From: Blastococcus saxobsidens
GTDB lineage: Bacteria > Actinomycetota > Actinomycetes > Mycobacteriales > Geodermatophilaceae
Assembly: GCF_002938435.1 (NCBI RefSeq)
Contig: NZ_POQT01000004.1
Location: forward strand, 1-64,000
Length of the DNA: 64,000 nucleotides
Direction: 5' to 3'
Part shown: positions 55,211 to 63,926 of the stretch, piece after piece
How the letters are laid out: every line of letters starts with the position of its first letter
Numbering within the stretch: the stretch's first letter is position 1
The notes under the pieces: generated by a model
The model's input: only the letters and a program-made list of their open reading frames with translations
Database searches by the model: none
Told to the model about the DNA's origin: nothing
Position numbers and translations under genes: made by a program

Positions 55211-56029
55211 GTGAGCGTCACCCACTCGCTCGTCGCCGATGGGCTGAGCCTCGCGTACGGCGAGCGCACCGTGATCGAGGACCTCGACCTCGTCGTCCCG
55301 CCCGGACGGATCACCGCGATCGTCGGGGCCAACGCCTGCGGCAAGTCCACCCTGCTGCGCTCCATGTCCCGCTTGCTGGCGCCGCGCGACGGCCATGTCC
55401 TGCTCGACGGCAAGGCGGTGCACCGCTTCCCGGCCAAGGAGCTGGCCCGCACCCTCGGCCTGCTCCCGCAGTCGCCGATCGCGCCAGAGGGCATCACCGT
55501 CGCCGACCTCGTCGGCCGGGGGCGGCACCCGCACCAGGGCGTCTTCACCCGGTGGCGGACGGAGGACGACGTCGCGGTGGCCGCCGCGCTGGAGGCGACG
55601 CAGGCCGTCGAGCTGGCCGACCGTTCGGTGGACGAGCTCTCCGGGGGGCAGCGGCAGCGGGTCTGGATCGCCATGGCGCTGGCCCAGCAGACCGACCTGC
55701 TGCTCCTGGACGAGCCGACGACCTTCCTCGACGTGAGCCACCAGATCGAGGTGCTGGACCTGCTCACCGACCTCAACCGGGCCCGCGGCACGACAGTCGT
55801 CATGGTCCTGCACGACCTCAACATGGCCGCCCGCTACGCCGACCACCTGGTGGCGCTGGCCGCCGGCAGGGTGCACGCCGCGGGGGAGCCGGGCGACGTG
55901 CTCACCGAGGAGTGCATCCGCGCGGTCTTCGGGCTGGACAGCCGGGTCATCGTCGACCCGACGTCGGGCCGCCCGCTCATGCTGCCGATCGGCCGCCACC
56001 ACATGGCGACGGCGGCCGCCGCCGGCTGA
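55211..56029 (+). CDS. Iron-siderophore ABC transporter ATP-binding protein
   Basis: 272 residues from GTG 55211. Walker A reads GANACGKST, where the usual GPNGxGKST is altered at two places yet keeps the lysine and serine. Next come the Q-loop LLPQSPIAPEGITV, RGRHPHQ (typical of FepC/FhuC), signature ELSGGQRQRVWIAMAL and Walker B LLLLDEPTTFLDVSHQ, then VLHDLNMAARY. It drives ferric siderophore import with the preceding three products. Confidence 0.93.
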   Translation: MSVTHSLVADGLSLAYGERTVIEDLDLVVPPGRITAIVGANACGKSTLLRSMSRLLAPRDGHVLLDGKAVHRFPAKELARTLGLLPQSPIAPEGITVADLVGRGRHPHQGVFTRWRTEDDVAVAAALEATQAVELADRSVDELSGGQRQRVWIAMALAQQTDLLLLDEPTTFLDVSHQIEVLDLLTDLNRARGTTVVMVLHDLNMAARYADHLVALAAGRVHAAGEPGDVLTEECIRAVFGLDSRVIVDPTSGRPLMLPIGRHHMATAAAAG

Positions 56030-56037
56030 CCGGAGGG

Positions 56038-56634
56038 TCAGAGGTGCTGCGCGAGGTCGGCGTGCATCACCTCGTCCGGCGGCAGCGGCGCCGGCAGCCG
56101 GCAGTGGTCGCGGAAGACCACGCCCATCGGCGCGAGGTCGCCGCGCCCGGGCCACTTCTCCGGCTCCCAGAGCCCGGAGCGCAGCAGCGACCGCGCGCAC
56201 TGGAAGTAGGCCCGCTGCACCTGGACGACCAGCGCCGAGCGGGGCGGCCGGCCGAACTCGGTGAGGTCCACGTCGACCTCGTCGGCGGGGACGAGCGCGG
56301 CCGTCCCGAACACCCGCAGCGTCTCGTTGATGCCGGGCGCCACGAACATCAGCGCGACCCGGGGGTTGGCCGTGACGTTGCGCAGGCTGTCGACGCGGTT
56401 GTTGCCGGGGCGGTCGGGGAGGACCAGCCGGGAGTCGTCGAGGACCTTCACGAAGCCCGGCTCACCCCCGCGGGGTGAGACGTCGGGGAAGCCGTCGGCG
56501 TCGGCGGTGCCCAGCGTCAGCCAGGGGGAGATCCCGATGAACGCCCGGCAGTGCCGGTCCAGGTGGTCGATCTCCTTGTCCCAGGCGGGCTGGGACGCGT
56601 CCCCGTAGCCGGCGAGGGGATCGGGCGCACTCAT
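56038..56634 (-). CDS. Pyridoxamine 5'-phosphate oxidase-like FMN protein
   Basis: 198 residues from the ATG at 56634. The split-barrel core is seen in WLTLGTADADGFPDVSPRGGEPGFVKVLDDSRLVLPD and LRNVTANPRVALMFVAPG (each a run over residues 38-100), followed by LRVFGTAALVP. The C-terminal part LLRSGLWEPEKWP matches MSMEG_1061-type family members whose substrates are unknown. It starts 8 bp before nothing on the plus strand and converges with the ATPase gene, so it is probably a separate transcript. Confidence 0.82.
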   Translation of the reverse strand: MSAPDPLAGYGDASQPAWDKEIDHLDRHCRAFIGISPWLTLGTADADGFPDVSPRGGEPGFVKVLDDSRLVLPDRPGNNRVDSLRNVTANPRVALMFVAPGINETLRVFGTAALVPADEVDVDLTEFGRPPRSALVVQVQRAYFQCARSLLRSGLWEPEKWPGRGDLAPMGVVFRDHCRLPAPLPPDEVMHADLAQHL

Positions 56635-56770
56635 GCCGCAGACGGTAGAGAGATGGTCCGGCAGCGGGCCGCCCCGGTTCCGGGGCGGGCGCGCGGGCGC
56701 TGCCCCATGATGGGTCGCGAGGGTCGGCGGAGGGCCTGCCCCACTACTCGCCCGGCACCAGGAGCTGATC

Positions 56771-57877
56771 GTGGAGATCACTGCCGCAGTCGTCGAAGAG
56801 CTGCACGGCCCGTTCGTCGTCCGGTCCCTCGAGCTGGAGGATCCCGGTCCCGGGGACGTGCTGGTGAAGGTGGCCGCGACCGGCTACTGCCACACCGACG
56901 GGATCGCCCGCGACGGCGACCTCCCGTTCCCGCTGCCGGGGGTGCTCGGTCACGAGGGGGCCGGCACGGTCGTCGCGGTGGGGGAGGGCGTCACCGGCGT
57001 CCGCGAGGGGCAGGACGTGGTGCTGGGCTGGCCGTACTGCGGGGAGTGCCGCAACTGCCTGGCCGGGGAACCGCGCTACTGCCTGAGGCTCGGTGAGCTC
57101 GTCGGCGGGGGCCAGCGCCCCGGCGGCCGGGGCTCGGCGTTGCGGACCCCCGACGGCGGGACCGTGGCCAGCCACTTCTTCGGCCAGTCGTCCTTCGCCA
57201 CCTACGCGATGACCTCGGCGTCGTCGCTCGTGCCCGTCCCGGAGGGGCTGCCGGTCGAGCTCATGGGTCCGCTGGCCTGCGGTCTGGCCACCGGTGCGGG
57301 GGCCGTCTTCAACACCCTGCGCCCGGAGCCGGGGTCCTCGATCGTCGTGTACGGCGCCGGGACTGTGGGGCTGGCCGCGGTGATGGCCGCCCGGTGCTCG
57401 CCTGCGACGACGATCATCGCCGTGGACCGGCACGCGTCACGGCTGCGGCTGGCCACCGACCTGGGCGCCACCCACACCATCGACGCCACGGACACCGACC
57501 CGGTCGGCGCCGTCACCGACATCTGCGGTGGCCCGGCCGACGCCTCCCTGGACTGCACCGGGATCCCCTCGGTGCTCCGGCAGGCGATCGACTCCGTCGG
57601 AATGCTCGGGACCGCCCTGCTCATCGGCGGCGCACCGGCGGGGGCGGAGTTCAGCGCCGACCACCTGAGCACGCTGTGGGGCAAGACCATCCGCGGCACG
57701 CTGGGCGGCAGTGGCCGCGGGCAGGCGCTGATCTCGTCCCTGATGGACCTGCACGTGCAGGGGCGGTTCCCCTTCGACCGGCTGGTCCAGTACTTCCCGC
57801 TGGAGGACATCGCGGACGCCGTCGAGGCCTCGCACAGCGGTGTGGTCGTCAAGCCGATCATCCGCATGCCGCACTGA
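56771..57877 (+). CDS. Zinc-dependent alcohol dehydrogenase
   Basis: 368 residues. Catalytic zinc ligands C40 (YCHTD) and H61-E62 (GHEGAG), structural zinc cysteines C90, C93, C96 and C104, and the third catalytic region GPLACGLATGAG. The coenzyme turn is VYGAGTVGLAAVMAARC with IIAVDRHASR after strand 2, an aspartate that selects NAD+. It belongs with aryl- and long-chain alcohol dehydrogenases of the class-III-like group. A GTG begins the gene. It is followed after 64 bp by the double-OsmC gene, perhaps an oxidative or aldehyde stress unit. Confidence 0.9.
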   Translation: MEITAAVVEELHGPFVVRSLELEDPGPGDVLVKVAATGYCHTDGIARDGDLPFPLPGVLGHEGAGTVVAVGEGVTGVREGQDVVLGWPYCGECRNCLAGEPRYCLRLGELVGGGQRPGGRGSALRTPDGGTVASHFFGQSSFATYAMTSASSLVPVPEGLPVELMGPLACGLATGAGAVFNTLRPEPGSSIVVYGAGTVGLAAVMAARCSPATTIIAVDRHASRLRLATDLGATHTIDATDTDPVGAVTDICGGPADASLDCTGIPSVLRQAIDSVGMLGTALLIGGAPAGAEFSADHLSTLWGKTIRGTLGGSGRGQALISSLMDLHVQGRFPFDRLVQYFPLEDIADAVEASHSGVVVKPIIRMPH

Positions 57878-57941
57878 CGGGCTCTCGCCTCCGACCGGAC
57901 GACCGATCCAGGCTCCTCGCGCCGACCGAGAGGATCTGCAC

Positions 57942-59174
57942 ATGACGACCGACCGCACCTCGACGCCGGCGAACGTCCTCGGCGAGGATCCCCGGCCGCG
58001 CTTCTTCGCGTTCGAGGACCCGAGCCGCTTCGAGCTCGCCCCGCCCGGCGCCCGGCGCGACGTCGCGGTGCGCACCTTCGTCCGGTCGCTGGAGGGCATG
58101 CAGAAGGAAGCCCTCGTGGTCTCCAGCGCCAGTGGCCGCGGATGGCGCCTGACCTCGGACGAGGGGCCGTACCTGGCCGGCTACGACGAGGCCCCGTTCC
58201 CCCTGGCCTTCCTCGATGCAGGCATGGTGGCGTCGTACGCCAACGAGGTCACCGCCCTCGCCGCGCAGCGGGGGATCGCCCTCCCCGGCCTGCGGCTGAC
58301 GCTGGACAACCACTACACGATGGAGGGCTCCGCGGTCCGCGGGACGATGGTCGGCGGCGCGCTGGCGCCGGAACTCACCATCGAGGTGGAGGCCGGCGCC
58401 GACCAGGCCGCGCTCCGCAGCCTCGGGGCCGACGCCATCGACGCCTCGCCACTGAACGGCCTGCTCCGGGGGCAGCTGGAGAGCCTGTTCACGCTGACGC
58501 ACAACGGCGAGCCGCTGGAGCCGTCGCGGGTGGCCGCTCTGGAGGGAGCGGCGCTGCCGGACGCCGAGGACCGGTACGACGAGATCGCCGTCGACGGCCC
58601 ACCGGAGGCCCCTGAGCTGATGCGGAGGACCGGCTCGGCCGAGCTGCACGAGGGCGATGGGGGCAGCAACTCCAGCCTCCGCGCGGAGCAGAAGCGGGCG
58701 CTGCACGTGCGTGGCGTGTGCACTGTTCGTGCCGACGGCGTGAAGGTGATCGACGTCCAGCTGCTCGAGCCGAGCGGCTCGAGGTTCCGCTTCCTCTCCG
58801 ACGAGCCGGTGGGCGCCGGTGGCCAGGGCCTCGCTCCCGACGCCGCGACGCTGATCTCCGCGGGGATCGCCTTCTGCTTCATGACCCAGTTCGGGCGCTA
58901 CGCCGCGATCACGAAGAAGCGGCTCGGCAGGTACCGGATCATCCAGGACACCCACGTCTCCCTCGGTGGTGCGTCCGGCGGGACCGGACTGGCCGGTGGC
59001 GCCGATCCGGTGGAGACGCACGTGCACCTGGAGAGCCAGGAGGACGACGAGTTCGCGCGGACCCTGCTCGACATGGGCGAGCAGACCTGCTTCCTGCACG
59101 CGCTGTGCCGGACCGACCTGAAGACCAGGCTCCGGTGGTCCTCGACCGTCGCCGTGCCGGCGGCCGGTGCCTGA
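57942..59174 (+). CDS. OsmC-like protein, probably two fused OsmC domains
   Basis: 410 residues. Two similar halves can be traced: the first with YTMEGSAVRGTMVGGALAPELTIEVEAG and SPLNGLLRGQLESLFTLTHNG, the second with AATLISAGIAFCFMTQFGRYAAITKKRLGRYRI, THVHLESQEDDEF and EQTCFLHALCRTDLKTRLR. In OsmC two cysteines, one in the helix IAFCFMTQ and one in QTCFLHA, form the peroxide site; both appear in the second half only. The first half lacks them, so a single active site per chain is expected in what looks like a fused pseudo-dimer. Confidence 0.78.
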   Translation: MTTDRTSTPANVLGEDPRPRFFAFEDPSRFELAPPGARRDVAVRTFVRSLEGMQKEALVVSSASGRGWRLTSDEGPYLAGYDEAPFPLAFLDAGMVASYANEVTALAAQRGIALPGLRLTLDNHYTMEGSAVRGTMVGGALAPELTIEVEAGADQAALRSLGADAIDASPLNGLLRGQLESLFTLTHNGEPLEPSRVAALEGAALPDAEDRYDEIAVDGPPEAPELMRRTGSAELHEGDGGSNSSLRAEQKRALHVRGVCTVRADGVKVIDVQLLEPSGSRFRFLSDEPVGAGGQGLAPDAATLISAGIAFCFMTQFGRYAAITKKRLGRYRIIQDTHVSLGGASGGTGLAGGADPVETHVHLESQEDDEFARTLLDMGEQTCFLHALCRTDLKTRLRWSSTVAVPAAGA

Positions 59175-59376
59175 GCGCGGCGAGCCCCGACCTCGTGCGC
59201 CGCTCGACGCACGTCCGACCCGCGCGACCGTTGTCGCGTCTCGGCCTCGGGCTTGCCGGTGCCGATCGCCTGCCGGCCCCCGGGCACCTCCCGCGTCCTC
59301 CCGGGTTGAGCCTGACGCGCAGCGAAATCTCCAGGCACGCGCCTAGCGCTTCCGGGACGCCCGCGTCGGGAGCACG

Positions 59377-61146
59377 ATGACCCCTACTGGCAGGCTTCGC
59401 GGAGGGGTGAGAGCGACGCGTGCTCCGTCCATCGAGGACCGCCCGGTCGAGCCGTGGGGCCGGCGGTGGTTTCCGGTGCGACGACGGGCCGCTGCGCCGC
59501 CCGCGGCGCCGGCACCGGACGGGGATGCCGGCCGAGCAGCGGGCGCGGTGCCTCGGCGTGGATGGGTCTCGCCGTGGCGCAGCGGGCCGCCGGCGAGCCC
59601 GCCCGACCCGCTGCCGACGACGACCGTCGCGTTCGATCCCGACGACCCGCTGGTCGAACACCTGGCGCAGGTGGCCGAGCCGATCGCCCTGGACCGCATC
59701 GATCTGGACTCGCCCGGCGTCCGGGCGCTGAAGGCGGCCGGCATGGCGTTGCTGGTGCCGCTGGTCACGTCCGGGGAGCTGGTGGGGCTGCTCGCTCTCG
59801 GCCCGCGCCGCTCGGAGCGCGAGTACTCCACGAACGACCGTCGGCTGCTGCAGGACCTGGCGACGCACGCCGCACCCGCGGTCCGGGTGGCCCAGTTGGT
59901 CCGCGAGCAGGAGGCGGAGGTGCTGAGCCGGCAGAGGATCGAGCAGGAACTGCACGTCGCCCGGCTGATCCAGCAGCAGTTCCTGCCGAAGTCCCTGCCC
60001 GAGATGCCCGGCTGGCACGTCGCCGCCCACTACCAGCCGGCCCGGGAGGTCGGCGGGGATTTCTACGACTTCCTGCAGCTGCCCGGAGGGCAGGTCGGCA
60101 TCGTCATCGGCGATGTGACCGACAAGGGCGTGCCGGCCGCGCTGGTCATGGCGACCACCCACAGCATCCTCCGAGCCGAAGCGGCCCGGCTGCTCGCGCC
60201 CGGGGAGGTGCTGCGTCGGGCCAATGCGCTGCTCGTCGAGGAGATGCCCGCGAACATGTTCGTGACGTGCCTGTACGCCGTTCTGGACCCCGCCAGCGGC
60301 CGGCTGCGGTACGCGAACGCCGGGCACGACCTGCCGTACCTGCGGAGGGCGGAGGGCGTGGTGGAGTTGCGCGCCACGGGGATGCCCTTGGGCCTGCTGC
60401 CGGACATGGACTACGAGGAGAAGGAGGTCCGGCTGGAGCCGGGGCAGGGCGTCCTCTTCCACAGCGACGGGGTGGTCGAGGCCCATGACCCCGAGCGCAC
60501 CATGTTCGGTTTTCCCCGGCTCAAGGAGCTCGTCGCGGGCGCGACATCGGAGACGGACCTGATCGACCGGGTGCTGACGCACCTCGCGGCCTTCACCGGG
60601 CCGGACTGGGAGCAGGAGGATGACATCACGCTGGTCACGCTGTCGCGGACGGCGACTGCGGCGGTCATCGGGATGGACGGGCCGACCGACGCAGCGGGCC
60701 TGCCGCCGCAAGCCCGGGTGCTGGCCGCCTTCACGGTGGCCAGCGAGCCCGGCGGTGAGCGGGCGGTGCTGCCGAGGCTGGCGGCAGCTGTGGACCCGCT
60801 CGGCCTGCCCGCACTGCGACGGGACGCCCTGGCAACGGCCGTGGCCGAGGCCACCATGAACGCGATCGAGCACGGCAACGGCAACCGCCCCGAGCTGCCG
60901 GTGCGCCTGGTGGTCGCCGCCACGGACGATGCCGTGCTCGTGACCGTGACCGATCGAGCGGTCCACGGGCCCAGCCCAGAGGGTCCGGAGCAGCCGGATC
61001 TCGACGCCAAGCTCGCCGGGCGGCAGTCGCCCCGGGGCTGGGGGCTGTACCTCATGCGAAACCTCGTCGACGAGGTCCGCACCCGCGACCAGGTCGGCGG
61101 CCACACCGTGGAGCTCGTCCTGCACCGGGACGGAGTGGCGTCATGA
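59377..61146 (+). CDS. GAF-SpoIIE phosphatase fused to a HATPase anti-sigma kinase
   Basis: 589 residues. A low-complexity start (1-80) is followed by the C-terminal part of a GAF domain (LLVPLVTSGELVGLLALGPRRSEREYS). The PP2C SpoIIE domain has QQQFLPKSLPEMPGWHVAAHYQPAREVGGDFYDF, GDVTDKGVPAALVMA, YANAGHDLPYL, FHSDGVVEA and EQEDDITLV, with the metal aspartates present. The final 120 residues form a GHKL kinase: AVAEATMNAIEHGNG (N-box) and RGWGLYLMRNLVDEV (G2). The chain thus holds both the phosphatase and the kinase of a partner switch. It overlaps the STAS gene by ATGA. Confidence 0.92.
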   Translation: MTPTGRLRGGVRATRAPSIEDRPVEPWGRRWFPVRRRAAAPPAAPAPDGDAGRAAGAVPRRGWVSPWRSGPPASPPDPLPTTTVAFDPDDPLVEHLAQVAEPIALDRIDLDSPGVRALKAAGMALLVPLVTSGELVGLLALGPRRSEREYSTNDRRLLQDLATHAAPAVRVAQLVREQEAEVLSRQRIEQELHVARLIQQQFLPKSLPEMPGWHVAAHYQPAREVGGDFYDFLQLPGGQVGIVIGDVTDKGVPAALVMATTHSILRAEAARLLAPGEVLRRANALLVEEMPANMFVTCLYAVLDPASGRLRYANAGHDLPYLRRAEGVVELRATGMPLGLLPDMDYEEKEVRLEPGQGVLFHSDGVVEAHDPERTMFGFPRLKELVAGATSETDLIDRVLTHLAAFTGPDWEQEDDITLVTLSRTATAAVIGMDGPTDAAGLPPQARVLAAFTVASEPGGERAVLPRLAAAVDPLGLPALRRDALATAVAEATMNAIEHGNGNRPELPVRLVVAATDDAVLVTVTDRAVHGPSPEGPEQPDLDAKLAGRQSPRGWGLYLMRNLVDEVRTRDQVGGHTVELVLHRDGVAS

Positions 61147-61496
61147 CCCCTCGCTACCCGGTGCGCATCCCCCGAGCCAGGGTCGTGGTCCTCGACCTGG
61201 CCGGTGACCTGCGCGCCGAGGCGCGGGAGGACCTCGAGGCCGCCTACGACGAGGCCGCGTCGCGCGAGCCGCAGACGGTCGTCCTCAACCTGTCGGACGT
61301 CGGCTACATCGATTCCACCGGTATCGCACTGCTCGTCGGACTGCTGGCCCGCGCGCGCCGCGACGGCCGGGACGTCACCGCGTACGGGTTGTCGGCCCAC
61401 TACCGGCAGATCTTCACGATCACCCGGTTGTCGGAGTTCATCACGATCTACGACGACGAGCCCAGCGCCCTGGGACATGTGACCGCGAGCGCCTGA
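61143..61496 (+). CDS. STAS-domain anti-sigma factor antagonist, first
   Basis: 117 residues. RVVVLDLAGDLRAEAREDLEAAY and LNLSDVGYIDSTGIALLVGLL; the serine of DSTG is the phosphorylation site of SpoIIAA-type proteins. GLSAHYRQIFTITRLSEFITIY closes the fold. The kinase domain of the upstream protein should phosphorylate it and its phosphatase reverse this. It is translated together with that protein (4-bp overlap). Confidence 0.92.
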   Translation: MTPRYPVRIPRARVVVLDLAGDLRAEAREDLEAAYDEAASREPQTVVLNLSDVGYIDSTGIALLVGLLARARRDGRDVTAYGLSAHYRQIFTITRLSEFITIYDDEPSALGHVTASA

Positions 61497-61531
61497 GATC
61501 CGCACGAAGATCCGCACGAAGGGGAGCGCCG

Positions 61532-61903
61532 ATGTCCGTCACCCAACTGGAGACGTCCGTGCGTCACACGGACCGCGACGTCGCCGTCATCGACCTGAAG
61601 GGCGATGTCACCGCGGCGAGCGAGGCCGCGCTCATGGACGCCTACCGGGAGGCGAGTCGCGACGAGCCGCGCGGCATCGCGTTGAACTTCTCCGATCTGG
61701 ACTACATGAACAGCGGAGGCATCGGGCTGCTCGTGACGCTGCTCGTGCGGGCGAAGCGTGCTCACCAGCAGGTCACGGCGTTCGGGCTCTCCGACCATTA
61801 CCGTCAGATCTTCGAGCTGACCCGCATCGACGAGGTCATCGGCGTGCATCCGGACGAGCGACACGCACTCGACGCGGCCCGTCTCGGAGCGCGAGTCCGG
61901 TGA
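61532..61903 (+). CDS. STAS-domain anti-sigma factor antagonist, second
   Basis: 123 residues, similar to the preceding STAS protein: VAVIDLKGDVTAASEAALMDAYREAS, ALNFSDLDYMNSGGIGLLVTLLVRAKR, GLSDHYRQIFELTRIDEVIGVH. Its phosphoacceptor motif is NSGG instead of DSTG, keeping the serine. Two antagonists per locus would let one kinase/phosphatase govern two targets. A GGGGAG sequence stands before the ATG. Its stop overlaps the next start (GTGA). Confidence 0.9.
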   Translation: MSVTQLETSVRHTDRDVAVIDLKGDVTAASEAALMDAYREASRDEPRGIALNFSDLDYMNSGGIGLLVTLLVRAKRAHQQVTAFGLSDHYRQIFELTRIDEVIGVHPDERHALDAARLGARVR

Positions 61904-62697
61904 GCGACCGCCTGCCGGGGGAGGAGTACCGCGCCGGGCGGTCGTCAGGCGAGCGGACGGACGGTCCGGAGCTGCCGCTACCGGACGACGCCGGCCCGAT
62001 TCCTCGGGTTCCGCGCGACGCCTCCTACTGGGCCGCTCCGGTCCAGCGGCTGGGCGCCGTCTCGGATGCAGCCAGGAGCCGGGGATTGGAGGGCAAGCGG
62101 CTGATGGGCCCGCAGCAGGGCTTCGGTCAGCTGTGGCAGCGCAACTATCGCGTGCCGCTGCCGGGAGTGGACTTGTCGGCCGCGCAGGTGGTCGGTGAAT
62201 GGAAGGCGCGGTTCGGTGAGTTCTGGCCGAGCGGCGGCAGCTTCCACGCACCGCTGGCGGGCATCGCCCCGGGAGAGCTGGCCGCACTCGACGTGGGGGT
62301 GGGGCAGCTCGTCCTGCTGTCGACCGGGGTCTTCGTGCTCTACGCGGACGAGACGTCCTTCACGTTCATGACGCCGCAGGGCCACATGTTCACCGCATGG
62401 ATCACCTTCGCGGCCGAGGAGGACGGTGGGACCAGGACCGCTGAGGTCAGCATGCTGCTCCGCGCCGCCGATCCGGTGGCGGAGGTCGCCTACCTCTTGG
62501 GGGCGGCGCGGATGGAGGACCGGTTCTGGATCGCGACGTTGACGAACCTGGCTGCCGCGCTCGGGGCCGAACGGCGGCCGGTGGTCACGCGGATCACGTG
62601 CGTGGATCGACGTCGGCAGTGGCGGCGCTGGACCAACCTGCGGCACAACGGAGGGCCGCGGACCCTGATCCACGGATTCAGAGCGCCTCGAGGCTGA
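61900..62697 (+). CDS. Unknown protein coupled to the partner-switching cluster
   Basis: 265 residues, starting at a GTG that overlaps the STAS stop. No signal or definite membrane span. A 40-residue charged lead is followed by YWAAPVQRLGAVSDAARSRGLEG, LWQRNYRVPLPGVDLSAAQVVGEWKARFGEFWP, and a beta-rich core VGQLVLLSTGVFVLYADETSFTFMTPQGHMFTAWITF (each written in part), ending in a helix and RRQWRRWTNLRHNGGPRT. The beta sheet with long helix recalls START/SRPBCC ligand pockets, but I cannot place it. Being translationally coupled, it is a good candidate for the effector or a sensor of the switch. Confidence 0.7.
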   Translation: MSDRLPGEEYRAGRSSGERTDGPELPLPDDAGPIPRVPRDASYWAAPVQRLGAVSDAARSRGLEGKRLMGPQQGFGQLWQRNYRVPLPGVDLSAAQVVGEWKARFGEFWPSGGSFHAPLAGIAPGELAALDVGVGQLVLLSTGVFVLYADETSFTFMTPQGHMFTAWITFAAEEDGGTRTAEVSMLLRAADPVAEVAYLLGAARMEDRFWIATLTNLAAALGAERRPVVTRITCVDRRRQWRRWTNLRHNGGPRTLIHGFRAPRG

Positions 62698-62735
62698 CCG
62701 TGCGCGAGTACTCCCTGGCTCCGGGGGTGTAGGCC

Positions 62736-63923
62736 GTGCCGGCGCCTGGCCGCAGTCGGGCGTGGGTGCCCTGGCTGCTGTGCACGGTGGGCCTCGCGCT
62801 CATCCTGCTGTCGCTCGCCCTTCGAGTCGGCCTGGGGACGTCGTCGCGAGGATCCGAGTCTCCGTACTTCTTCTTCGCGCTCCCGGCCGTCGTCGCTGCC
62901 TCCCTGGTGGGCGCGCTGCTGGCGGCACGGATGCCGGGCAACCCCTACGGCTGGGTGTGGCTCGCCGGGGCCCTGCTGCTGGGCGTGGTGGGAATCTGCA
63001 CACAACTGCGACGCGTGGACGACGTCCCGTACTGGGCGGTGGTCCTGGTGGAGGACAACGCCTTCCGCACGGTCATCGCCCTGATCATCCTCATCTTCCT
63101 GCTCTTCCCGACCGGCCGGTTGCCCAGCCGCCGGTGGCGGTGGTTGCCGCTGACGACCATCCTGTTCCTCCTCGTCACTGGAGGCGCCGCAGCCTTCGGG
63201 CCGTCCCGACGTGACCCCGTTGCCACCACCCCGTGGGCGATCACGGGGGAAGCAGGTGAGCGGTGGGCCGATGTCGCCGAGGTCGGCTTCGTCGGTCTCT
63301 TCCTCCTGGAAGTCGCCGCGGTCATCTCTCTGGGCGTGCGCTTCCGACGTGCCGGCCCACTCGTGCGGCAACAGTTGAAATGGTTCCTGTTGGCGGCCGC
63401 GATCGTGGGGGCGACGATCCTGGCGGACGCCGTCGACCTGCGCATGGGTGACGGGCTGTGGCCCTACCTCAACGCGTCATCCTCCGTCCTGATCCCGATC
63501 GCCGTCGGGATCGCCGTCCTGCGCTACCGGCTCTTCGAGATCGACCGGCTCATCAGCCGAACGGTCTCCTACGCGGTGCTCGTCGCGGGGCTGTTCGCGG
63601 TCTACGGACTCGTGGTGGCTGTCCTGCTGCCCCGGCTGGGCCCTCTGGCCCGCGCCTCGGACCTGGTCGTGGCCGCTGTCACACTGGCGGTCGCAGCGGT
63701 CTTCGGGCCGGTGCACCGGCAAGTGCGGGATGTCGTCGACCGACGCTTCGACCGGGCCCGGTACGACGCGTCGCGGGCCGTCGAGGCCTTCGCCGCCCGG
63801 CTACGCGATCAGGTCGATCTCGGTGAAGTGACGACCGGTCTCCGCCAGACCGTGGCGGCGACGGTGGCGCCCACCGTCGTCGCGGTGTGGCTGACAGAAC
63901 CCTCCGTCCACCGGTCGGCGTAG
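62736..63923 (+). CDS. Multi-span membrane sensor protein
   Basis: 395 residues from GTG 62736, with nine or ten hydrophobic segments. The first half has spans around WVPWLLCTVGLALILLSLAL, FFALPAVVAASLVGALLAA and FRTVIALIILIFLLFPTGRLP. The second half has VLRYRLFEIDRLISRTVSYAVL and VFGPVHRQVRDVVDRRFDRARYDA, a juxtamembrane segment well known from actinobacterial sensor kinases, then VDLGEVTTGLRQTVAATVAPTVVAVWL. In sensor kinases a GAF and catalytic domain follow this point, but here the frame stops. The GAF-like start of the phosphatase upstream looks like the missing continuation. Confidence 0.8.
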   Translation: MPAPGRSRAWVPWLLCTVGLALILLSLALRVGLGTSSRGSESPYFFFALPAVVAASLVGALLAARMPGNPYGWVWLAGALLLGVVGICTQLRRVDDVPYWAVVLVEDNAFRTVIALIILIFLLFPTGRLPSRRWRWLPLTTILFLLVTGGAAAFGPSRRDPVATTPWAITGEAGERWADVAEVGFVGLFLLEVAAVISLGVRFRRAGPLVRQQLKWFLLAAAIVGATILADAVDLRMGDGLWPYLNASSSVLIPIAVGIAVLRYRLFEIDRLISRTVSYAVLVAGLFAVYGLVVAVLLPRLGPLARASDLVVAAVTLAVAAVFGPVHRQVRDVVDRRFDRARYDASRAVEAFAARLRDQVDLGEVTTGLRQTVAATVAPTVVAVWLTEPSVHRSA

Positions 63924-63926
63924 ACC

